Source: Clavelina lepadiformis
Lineage: Eukaryota; Chordata; Ascidiacea; Aplousobranchia; Clavelinidae
Length of the DNA: 64,000 nucleotides
Direction: 5' to 3'
Assembly (NCBI RefSeq): GCF_947623445.1
Contig: NC_135245.1
Span: 19,103,501 to 19,167,500, forward strand
Each line of letters starts with the position of its first letter. Positions within the stretch are counted from its first letter, which is position 1. The position numbers were made by a program, and so were the translations under genes. Shown here piece after piece: positions 1 to 9,682 of the stretch. The notes below the pieces were generated by a model, which saw only the letters and a program-made list of their open reading frames with translations, had not been told where the DNA came from and ran no database searches.

Positions 1-529
1 CAGAAAGATACGTAATCAGTGGATGAGAGAAATACTTGGCAGATTGCTAATGCTTTAAACCTTCAAAATAGTAGGTACCGGTGCCCATAAAATTGGTGCT
101 GAGAGAGAGAATTTATTGTTATTGTATTACACAATACAATTCTACACAATTGATTGGTGTGGGGCAGCGAAAAAACCTCTCGGTCACCCAGGTCAGTTGC
201 CCCTTAAAATGGTTGATTTTTAAACGCTATGTTACTTAGCGTAATATAATTATAAACCTGAACATGTGCCAATTTTACAGGTATCACCGATTCATTTTAG
301 TAGTAAGGCTTATGGAACTATGACAGTGAGTCAGAAAATACAAGATGAGAATTACAGACCACCCAACCAGTTTGAAAATATGAACCTTATTTGCTGTAAT
401 ATTGCTTGTTGTACTTCTGCATGGTGATGGTTTCAGGAACTGATTTTGATCATGCTAAATGATGAATGACATCAATATAAAACTACCAGTCCGACATGCC
501 AAAATTTGGTTGTATTAAGAAAGACATTA
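1..529. other. No gene recognised
   Basis: AT-rich DNA with stops in all frames. I see no exon, RNA gene or clear repeat here. Confidence 0.4.
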
Positions 530-973
530 CACTAGGCGATATAGCTGCTTATTATGATATTAAGGTGAACTTGTTTTGCTTTTATTTGTAACTAACTTTT
601 ACTTATAACTTGTGTGATTCCCAAACTGCGTGCCGCCACAGATTCTCAGGTGTGCCGAGAATCTTTTTGGAATTTTGGAAAAGAACTGTGTAAATATTTA
701 AAATAAGGCATGTAGACAAGCATATGCGACTTAAAAGCGCTCTAACTGCTTCAATAGCTGATAACTAAGCACATGTCCATCCAATAAGCACATCCATTGC
801 ATTAACACCTGAAAATAAATTTTTTTAAAGCAACTTTTTTTATTTTGTACGTGTGCCGCGAGCATTTTATAATTTTTCTAGTGTGCCACAAGCTGAAAAA
901 GTTTGGGAACCACTGCACTAGGCGATAAAACTGATTGTTATGATATTAAGGTGAACTTGTGTTGCTTTTATTC
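530..973. repeat. 58-bp direct repeats flanking a hAT-type MITE
   Basis: About 58 bp starting with CACTAGGCGATA occurs at 530-587 and again at 916-973, including the shared run ATGATATTAAGGTGAACTTG. The second copy begins exactly where the MITE at 611-915 ends. A hAt target duplication is normally 8 bp, so this longer duplication probably reflects a local tandem duplication before or with the insertion. Confidence 0.75.
611..915. mobile_element. hAT-type MITE, degenerate left end
   Basis: The right end reads AAGTTTGGGAACCACTG, the reverse complement of the common hAT terminus CAGTGGTTCCCAAACTT. The left end keeps only ATTCCCAAACT and is otherwise worn. The subterminal GTGTGCCGCGAGC and GTGTGCCACAAGC stretches are typical of hAT MITEs. 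No coding sequence is present. The next eight bases, CACTAGGC, recur at 530-537 rather than directly beside the left end. Confidence 0.65.
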
Positions 974-1135
974 GAGATACGTAGACAGCATGCTTACACT
1001 TTTTGTACTTTTTAAGAGATCGTAGATCATCGAGAACAGTTCAACAACTCTCCGGCAATCCATAAGCTAAACTTTACATACCGATGTACCAATACCAAGT
1101 AGGCAACTTGTCATCGAGCTTTTATCTGTTTTCAG

Positions 1136-2147
1136 GCAGAGTCGGCAAGAGTTTTGCTTCATGCACGGTGCCTTTTCATCATAGCTCTCAAAAGATCGGA
1201 GTTTACCGGATTCATTCATTTCATGATAAATCAAGAAGCCTGGAAGATTTTTGTTATGTGGAGACGGACTCTGGTGGGTTTATGGTGGGAGACAGTGTGG
1301 TATGACCTGATATTGCAACAACTCTCCTGAATCAAGTTATATTCAACTTAATTTTTGCATATTCTTAGCTAATTCAATGAAGAATGGACGGTTCGGTCAG
1401 CTTCTACAGAAACTGAAAAGGCTACAAATTTGGTTTTGGCAACATCAGTGGACAACAACAACAGCAGTAGGTGCGTTTGCTTTTTGATTTTTATGTTGAT
1501 TAGATGAAATGTATGTAAAAAAATAATGTGTTACAGATCAGAATATGACTTTGCACTTGTATCTATGCGCAGGTCTTGAAACATTCATGAAATAACAAAT
1601 ACAGCCGGCTATAAACTTCGCATCGATATGCAAGATTTTAAAAACCAAAAGAGATTTGCGAAACACAGGTTAACGACATTATTAAGTTTTGCCTGAGTTA
1701 TACGAATACGTTTATCGATGTATTTAACAACGTGTTTTTGTAGTGAGTTTAATGTTGGTTCAGAAGCAACCCATTGAACATTATACATAGATGGTTACTT
1801 GGGCACTGCAGGTAACATTATTTTCGATCCTGTTTAACCTGCTTGGTTAATAATATTTTGTCAATACAACCCTGCATGGCAACTTTCTTGCACTGCAGGC
1901 GATAATCTTTTACTGGCATAGAAAGATGAAATTTTTCATCTACGATTCGGACAACGACCCAAAACGGCAAGAAAATTGCAGTTTCCAAAGCGCATGGTGG
2001 TGCTATGCGTACCAGTATGGTATCTTCAACGGCAAGTATCTCCCTGGTCGCCATGTAGACAACTACACGTCTTGTTACTCCTTGAAGATGGTTGAGATAA
2101 GGATAAGACCTACGTCAATTCAAACATATAGCCGGCTTCTGCAGTAA
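1136..2147 (+). pseudogene. Fibrinogen-like (FBG) domain gene fragment, broken
   Basis: Five exon-like blocks match the FBG exon set of the intact genes downstream: 1136-1284 (GVYRI and a DSGGFM motif), 1369-1470 (IQ-R-MDGSVSFYRN, FGFGNISG), 1573-1668 (GYKLRIDMQDF), 1744-1811 (FNVGSEATH, GYLGTA) and 1899-2147 (YDSDNDPKRQENC, AWWCYA, FNGKYL, EIRIRP). Intron phases 0, 1, 2, 1 agree with the intact genes. It is not functional as read: the second block has in-frame TGA codons at 1378 and 1414, the fourth has one more, the third block is one base short of its 97-base counterpart, and the last block changes frame before its YDSDND motif. It faces opposite to the 13-35 kb FBG genes. No upstream CCP, TIR or membrane exon was recognised. 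Multiple sequencing errors are an alternative but would be needed in four of five exons. Confidence 0.75.
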
Positions 2148-3430
2148 TAGTCGGAAAGTAAGATTTTTGTCAACTCATAAAATTAGAAGTAGAAAAGATG
2201 GAGTCGACTTTAACGTGACGCTTTCGTTATAAATTGTGTTATTAGTTGCCGCCACTGTTGCTTTGATTTTTTCTACTGTCTCATATTTACCTTCCATTGA
2301 CTACATGGCTTTTAGTAAAAGCATTTATTAGGCCGTGTTTGTTCGTTCATTGCATATTTTACGTCTTTTTCGTCTTGGATTGCGTTTGTCACCGATGGAC
2401 AAGCAGGACTTCTTCAGCCAGTGTTGCGGACGTGTCGCCATGCAGTTGATCCTTGAAAGTCACTTAACTGGACCGTCACAACTCACAACCGAACCTGCTT
2501 TTATGACGTAACTAATTGTCTTTCTTGGTTCAACAGCTACTGTTTGAGTTTTTGTTTTTGATTCCAACATGTGAGCAAAAATACGCACTGCGGAAATATT
2601 TGACGCAAAAGTCTTTGTTGCTATTCCAATGATACTTCAACAAATATAGGCAATTCGCCCACACACAGCTATCACAACAGGGCTTGCCCGAGATTTAAGA
2701 CGAGATCACGCCTATACTAAGTGTAATTTAAACAGGATTGCCGTTAGTCATTCATCTCGCAATGTGAATTTACAGAGAAAGATCTAAACAACAAGTAGAT
2801 TTACATTTGCACGAGCTACTTACTCTAACCTGATATTATCAAAAACATCTTACCGACAAGATGACGTCATATCCGCTTCATATACTCCAATTTTTTAAAA
2901 CGCTTTTGCCAGTAACTTTTAAACGAAAAAAGCAAAAATTTATAAATATTTTCGGAATCGACCTATTTTCTCATTACCAAATTTTTATCTAACAAAGATG
3001 TCTGTGTAGGCTAATGTAAAATAAACCACGTAGATTCCCCGCAGGCGATTTCGATTACAACTAGTCAGCTTATGAAACTTGTCTTACAGGTAGTTTAGTT
3101 CTACGTACGGAAATAAACGACATGTAGTTTCGTATAATTTTGTTGTGCTTTAGGCCGTTCCTCATCGGTTTGACGTAAGCTCTCAGCATTTGAACAATAC
3201 AACAAGAGCAATCTTCTGATGAAATCTGCTTGCATATATTTGTCCGTTTCTGTTTGAGACGACGGAGGCCGCATTGGCACAGGTGAGATGATAACGAAAA
3301 AAAACTCAGGTAAATATTCAACGTAAACTAGGCCTACTATTCACACCTTTCAATGACAACAAGAAAGACAGGCTAAGTCGCTGATGTACCCATATTTCCA
3401 AACTGAAGTTATTCAGTTAACCGAGATCTC
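2148..3430. other. No gene recognised
   Basis: Only short unconvincing reading frames. Two short stretches (near 2861 and 3040) resemble parts of the fucosyltransferase-like genes downstream, so some of this may be worn duplicate sequence, but they are too short to annotate. Confidence 0.35.
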
Positions 3431-3435
3431 TCGTT

Positions 3436-3740
3436 ACCACCGAAGGACGACATCCGTGCGGTCATTAACATGACAGCATCTTACGCGCTTCATGTATTGA
3501 CTTATCGCTCCGTAGAAATAATGGCAAAGAGAAAAATTCATTTTCTTCGGTTTCAAACTTGTCAAATATCTGCAGAATTCCGTACAATGGCTTGCATTCG
3601 GCCGTTACAGACTCCGTTTATTTACCAGCCTGCGTTACTGCAGCAGCTGAGAGCTATGTTAATGCAATCATAGGCAACAGGGAATATGTTTCTCTTCACT
3701 GGAGGTATAATGAGGATGACTTTTTTTAGACCAGGACGAA
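3436..3740 (+). pseudogene. O-fucosyltransferase-like last-exon remnant
   Basis: The DNA closely follows the first third of the last exon of the two intact copies downstream: GACGACATCCGTGCGGTC at the start, CTTATCGCTCCGTAGAAATA, and GGCAACAGGGAATATGTT near the end. The frame is lost after about 45 codons and a stop follows. The rest of the exon, including the C-terminal motifs, and exons 1 and 2 are absent. This is a truncated third member of the tandem array. Confidence 0.85.
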
Positions 3741-4673
3741 ATACGTCGATGATTTTGTCTTCAAAAATCTCCTCGTATACGCTGTAGGCGATAGGTCTAT
3801 AGATGATAGGTATATATATATTATAAACGGACACAGCGCAGTTTAAGGTCGCTCATTTTGTAGACATTGAAGAAGTTTCAGCTTGGCATTTTTGCTTTCC
3901 GTAACTTGATTGGACTTGATTCAGATTTTAGTTGCTTCAGCTTCACTCCCGTCCCATTAATAAGATGACCTGGGAGGTTTCTCAGACACGTTTCGACTTG
4001 ACTTGAGTTTCAGGAAGCATTAATTCAAAAGAAACATAAGTTATTTATGGAGTACCGACCTCTGTTCCAGTCAACGTGATGCCACAACTTTTGAAACAGT
4101 CTTTCTTAGAATGAAATAAACCAGATAGCTTCCTATATGGCAAAGTATAACTTATATATAAAGCTAACTTAGAGTCGATATAGGCTTATACGGGGAACGC
4201 TGGAAGGAAATGGAGACTCCATTTTGTATCTTCGTTACGTTTGGTAAAAGTATCATTAACGTTTGTTTGCTATCAATAACACCATAAAATATTAAACATG
4301 GTGATATGATGTGATAACTTATATCCTCGGGTTGAGGAATGTTTTTGCACGACTTAAACCCATGTTATGAACCAGGAATATGGTGCACATCATTCTTTAT
4401 TAATAGACCTGTGTAATATACTAAAGTATATATGCAATATAAACTACTATGTAGGCCTATCTATCCATTCGCACTCGAACAAGATCTGGTAATCATAATC
4501 ATCTATTAAGGTATTATCTAGGCATAATAAATTTTATATGCTTATCAAAGCGGCTCATTGCTTAAACAATTAATTCGTATAGCGTTCTTGAAAAGTTTTA
4601 TTTGAAGGGGCCAGTATAGGATAGAGATAGCAAGAGAGAGAAAGACTGATTAGCCCATCCACAACGCAAGTTT
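3741..4673. other. No gene recognised
   Basis: Region between the remnant and the promoter of the first intact fucosyltransferase-like copy. No exon, RNA gene or repeat could be supported. Confidence 0.35.
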
Positions 4674-4712
4674 TTGACGTATTGCAGTCATTATCACGTG
4701 TATGGTCGTAAA
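4674..4712 (+). promoter_or_regulatory. Conserved upstream block with CACGTG E-box, copy A
   Basis: A 39-bp block, 38 of 39 bases identical to 9283-9321, lies about 380 bp before the start codon of the first fucosyltransferase-like gene. The surrounding non-coding DNA is far less alike, so the block appears to be under constraint. It contains CACGTG at 4695-4700, a palindromic E-box of the kind bound by bHLH-ZIP factors. A regulatory role is inferred. Confidence 0.5.
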
Positions 4713-5090
4713 ACATATTAAACTTCGCAAAGGAACCAAGTGAATGTGACATTTAAAAACTGACTTAAATATAAAAATGAATTTTATTGTCGTACGCTTC
4801 GTGCGACAAACAACTCAAACAAGCTAAAGCCTCAGCTGCTTGATGAGACTAAAGAACTGTTTCAAATGCTTTTGTCCTTTCAGCAACGCTCAGATTGGTA
4901 AATACCTTAAAACATAAGCACATTAAACATTAAACGAGCGTGATTTGCTGACAGTAGTGTGCTGCTTGGACTGAGGTAACATTTACACCAATGTAGACCC
5001 ATATCTGAATTATGTTATTATTTGGTTTCGTTATAAATAGATTTCTTGTGTTGCTTTACAGACCTGATACAGGTTTAGAATTGCTTCATA

Positions 5091-8000
5091 ATGAAAGTGA
5101 GGTTGATAAAGCAGTTAAGACGACTGAAACGCCGGGCTATATCTATAGCGTTGGTTTTAGCCTGTACAGTGTTCATGTATAAACACATTCTAATCAATAA
5201 CGCCCGAAATCTAGTGGTACAACTTGATTCTAGAACCCTCTTTGAAAATCATCTCTTCCAGTCAGACATCATGGGAAATAGCAGGTTGGTGAAAGATGTC
5301 GTTGTTTCCAAAGATCCACTAAAGAAGACAAACAATACCCCAGCAGATAACCAAGAACGTGCTTATCAAGGAAAGGTTTCCAATGAAAACGAACTTACTC
5401 AAACAAAGTCTGTCAATTGCACTTTATGGGAACCTTATCGGGATGACTTAATCACCCCATTTTCTACTCGGATAAAACTCAATCCAAGTAGATTCCTATA
5501 CCCAGGTTTTTATGGAGGTCCTAACAACCAAATTATGGGCTTGCACCAGTCAATTTATGTCGCAATTCGCCTGAATCGGTGAGCAGTATGCATTTAGTTT
5601 AATTTATATAGACAACTAAGGAAAATGTATATTTTTTGTAGTAATATTTTTTTGGCATACAGACTGGTCAACAGACTAGAGCTTGGTAGTCAAACTAGAA
5701 ATAATTCATATTTTTGATATGGAGATATAAAGCACTGATTTCACGAATTCTTTTTTTTCTCTCAGCTGCTCTAAATTTGAAAATATATACCCGTTGACTT
5801 AGTATTCTATACGGTGTAAATATTGGCTTAACAGCGAAAAGATCACTCCGTTGCTAAAAATATTTGGCAAAACGTGAATTATTTTCTGTCACTCTTTCAG
5901 TAAATGTGACTTTAACTTTATTTAACCTAAAACCAAATAAACAGAAACGTATAAGCATTTAATTGTCTGCATCTGCACTATCAATTACATCTTTGGTAAC
6001 CCATTCGCACTACTTTAACGCGCCAATTGAAACTTTTTCTTTACTTATTATATCAGTAAGATTAGATTTCTCCGATTTTTGTTGCAATCAAGATCCATAC
6101 CCACATTCCCAATCAATATTTATATCATTTTATTCTTCTATAAAATTTTCTGCAAAGTTTCAAACAAATTCCTCATGTAGGGCCCTTATTTTGGCTTTCA
6201 AAGCTGACAACAAAATAACTAAGAAAGATTGTCTGCCAAAAAATCACACTCCATAATTACATTTTTGAAATTTACATTAAATGTTCTCAATGTTGTCTAA
6301 TCATTTACTCTCTGTTGTAAACATAAACCAAAAGAAGTTATGAAAATCCAATGAAATCAATACAAATGCAATATCAGTTTTAAACTAAATTATGAATTTT
6401 GTAAATTCTTTTAAAATTTTCTTAATTAAAAAGATGAAAGATCAAATAAATTTGAACAAATTTTAACATGAACTCAAATGAATTTTAATCACGACATTTA
6501 TAAAATTTAAAAGAAATCCAAAGAAACTAAAAAAGTTTTATTATTATTGAATAAAACAGTATTTTGCCGTATTGTTTCTATTACCATAACAGGGCTGCAG
6601 GCAGCTGCTTTATAAACATAACCGCAATAAATGTTGTTTTATACATCAACAACATATTGACATTTTGAAATGCAAGCAAGTTAAGCGAAAAGTACAGTAA
6701 ATTAATCTAAATACACGACTCGCTTTTTGTGGTAAATGTGATGTGGAAATTATTGGAAAGAAATTGATAAATGATAAATTCCTGAAAAATAGAATACAAA
6801 AATTTGTTAACTTTAAGTATTATATTTAAACGTTTTTTTAAATACTTTAACAAGATAATTTGTTTTATATCAAAATATATCTTAGAGATTTTATTTTATT
6901 ACCAATTGTAACCTCACAAAAGCAAAATCATAGATTGGTGCGTATAACTTATACAAAGCACCGAAAGCATATGAAATAGGTTGAATTTTCTTTGCAGGAC
7001 TTTAGTGGTTCCAAGGTTCTACACACATCCATACACGTTTGGAAAAGTCGAAATTGTTCCTGCATTTCAACGAATTAACATCCGACGTCTGTGTTCGTTC
7101 GTAAGCTGCATTTCAATTGAGCAATTTCGCAAAACTTGCCGGGGAAAAATGGACGTCATATTTAAAGTACGAAAGCTGATGTTTGCGTGACACAACTTTT
7201 CGTTAATTATACCTGACATGAAGTTGTACAGCAATCAGAGGTACATATTTATGCACAAAATATAGTTGGCAGGAAATATTACTCGATAATCTTACCAGGT
7301 GTTTCAAAAATGTTTGCCAAGATCGCTATGAACAGCCCACCGGTTGTTTCTGCGTACCTTGACGGGCCCTCAGGCAATTTCGATGCAAGTGAAGTCGTCA
7401 GACAATTAGTTTTATCTCATAAGCAATCTACGATTGTAATTTTGTACCGGCCTTTAACTATTCGAAAAAAACGTTATCTGCTATATAAGACTGCTTGAAC
7501 AATTCACTGAACAGTTTAGGCCCCTGATAACTAGGTAAAAATCACCCGCAGGCAATTTCGGTATAGCTAGAATTTTGTAAAAATTGAGTTTTGATATTCT
7601 TCAACTATTATATGATTGATAACAACAGCACCGTCAAGTATTGCTTTCTAAATTTTACCCAACGTTTAACGCGTTTTCAGTAGGTCAATTTGACACAAAG
7701 CTACCAACTTTGCCACAGATACAAGCCTAATAACAAACTTAATGTGATCGAAATCTTTATTTTTTTATCTATTTAAATTTCAGGCAAGAGAAGTGACAGA
7801 TCAACAAACGAAAAAGTACGAAAGAGACACAGAGATGAATATTTTACAAAAATCTGATAACGACGAGGCAGACAAGTTGAAACTATCTCAATCCGCTCAA
7901 TCCGCGCTTTTGACATATCCCGACTCGAATCAACCGATTCGTCATGATTTATGGTTATCGCCAAACGAAGACGACATCCGTGCGGTCTATAACACGACAG

Positions 8001-8749
8001 CATCCTGTGCGCTTCATGCGTTGACTTATCGCTCCGTAGAAATAATGGCCAAAGGAAAAATTGCTTTTCCTTTGCTTCCGAGTGCATCAAATATCCATAG
8101 AATTCCGGACGACGTCTTGTATTCGGCCGTTACAGACTCCGTGCATTTACCACCCTGCGTTACTGCAGCAGCTGAGAACTATGTTAATGCTATCATAGGC
8201 AACAGGGAATATGTTGCTCTGCACTGGAGGTATAATGAGGAAGACTGGTTTAAGCCATGTCAGCGTCCGGAGAGGAAACCAGTGTGCGAGGCTTTGAAAA
8301 AAATTACTCCGCAAGATGTCGCCCATGCTATCGTCAACAACCTGCCGCCCTTGCAAAACAATGCTAAATTGAGAGGACGTTTGCCGGTTTACATCGCAGC
8401 TCCTCCGAGTTTGAAAGATTTTAAGCTTGAAATTTTCTCACATATGGAGCGACTTAATCCTTCGCTTGAAGCTGTTTCGGTTGACTTGGAACAATATTTC
8501 GAAAAAACCGGTCTTGTACAGTGCTGGCAGAAAGCTGATTGGGTTAGCCACGATGACGTCATATCCTTAATTGAAATGGAGATCGTGAGAATGAGCAGAT
8601 ATTTCTTCTACTCGATTAGGTCAAGCTGGTCAGCAAATATCCGACCGCTTCGGTGGGAATGGAAAGATGGGAATACAGATAAACTTTTTGAAGCTTCAAT
8701 TTTTGACTTAATCACAAATGCGAAATCCGGACTCACCCCGACGGCTTAA
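5091..8749 (+). CDS. O-fucosyltransferase-like type II membrane protein, copy A
   Basis: Three exons, 5091-5578, 6998-7166 and 7784-8749, give 540 residues in frame. A short basic N-terminus is followed by a hydrophobic span at about residues 17-34 with no cleavable signal, the usual type II Golgi layout. The motif GGPNNQIMGL runs across the exon 1-2 splice into LNRTLVVPRF, the first conserved motif of the O-FucT fold. The last exon has YVALHWRYNEEDW (the HxR donor-binding motif), VYIAAPP, and a C-terminal SRYFFYSIRSSWSAN block matching the family's last motif. From family knowledge it would transfer fucose from GDP-fucose to a protein in the secretory pathway; acceptor and residue are unknown. 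It is not clearly POFUT1 or POFUT2. It is tandem with copy B, which has identical exon lengths. Intron 1 is about 680 bp longer here and very AT-rich. Confidence 0.85.
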
Positions 8750-8938
8750 TCTTCATTGGTCTGGTTTTGCTTGTACACTAAGAGCAACAAGGCTGTTCAA
8801 CTTGTTTCTATTGAGTAATTGGCAAATATTTTGCGAAAATCTAGAAACACCGTATATCGAGATGCATTCTGTAGCACAGGAGACAACACGAAGGGATTTT
8901 GAGATGATTACTGTAAAATCGCGAAAATAATTCCATTT

Positions 8939-8944
8939 AATAAA
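8939..8944 (+). promoter_or_regulatory. Poly(A) signal AATAAA, copy A
   Basis: First AATAAA after the stop codon of copy A, about 190 bases downstream. Confidence 0.45.
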
Positions 8945-9282
8945 TTTGCACTGACAAAACTTTCTTATTGATATTTTTAATTGGGAAAATTTTGCACAGA
9001 TAACGTTATACTTTCGATTCTAAATCAATGCATACACTTCGGTTACATTCGTTTTGTGGTGTTTTACGCAATGTTGAATGATATTTTTGGTTGACAGCAT
9101 AATGAAAACATCTGCCTATATCTTGTAAATTGAAAAGTTTTGATTTATTTCTTCTAGTTGGTCCAGTCGGTTTACCAATTAATAATTCTAACCCTGTCAA
9201 ATACCGAATGGTTTCATTTGAAGAGATTAGTAGGTTATAATGTAGATAGCAACTAACACCAGCTCATGTATAATGCAGGTTA
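8945..9282. other. Spacer between the two fucosyltransferase-like copies
   Basis: No exon seen. The right edge enters the duplicated promoter block. Confidence 0.4.
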
Positions 9283-9321
9283 TTGACGAATTGCAGTCAT
9301 TATCACGTGTATGGTCGTAAA
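9283..9321 (+). promoter_or_regulatory. Conserved upstream block with CACGTG E-box, copy B
   Basis: Partner of 4674-4712, 38 of 39 bases identical, with CACGTG at 9304-9309 and about 360 bp before the copy B start codon. Similarity to the copy A upstream region continues patchily up to the gene. Confidence 0.5.
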
Positions 9322-9682
9322 TTGTATATTAAATCTTGCAAATGAAATAACTGAAAGTGACATTCGAAGACTGACTTGGATACAGATACAAATTTCTATA
9401 TTTCGCGCTAACTTGTGTAAAAAACATCAAAGCTTCCAAAATTTAACAGCAAAATCTAATCCGCTTGATGGCGCTAAATAACTGTTTCAAATGCTTCTGT
9501 TCTTTCAGCAAAACCTTAATTATTCGTTTTAACGTACTTGATTAGCTGTCATTAGTATAATGCTAGGACTGATATAACATTAAGGGCAGTATATTTGAAG
9601 AATTTTTCAGTTAGCATTTGCGTTAAAAGTAGCTTTATTTTGTTGTCTTACTGAACTGTTGCAGGTTTACTGTTGCTTTGAA

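Noticed and set aside
5963-6256. 97-residue frame in intron 1 of fucosyltransferase-like copy A
   Set aside because: Lies in the AT-rich intron expansion, has no counterpart in copy B and no recognisable motif.
7310-7498. 62-residue frame that could be an extra exon of copy A
   Set aside because: The matching part of copy B intron 2 is recognisable but not open, and exons 2 and 3 join in frame without it.
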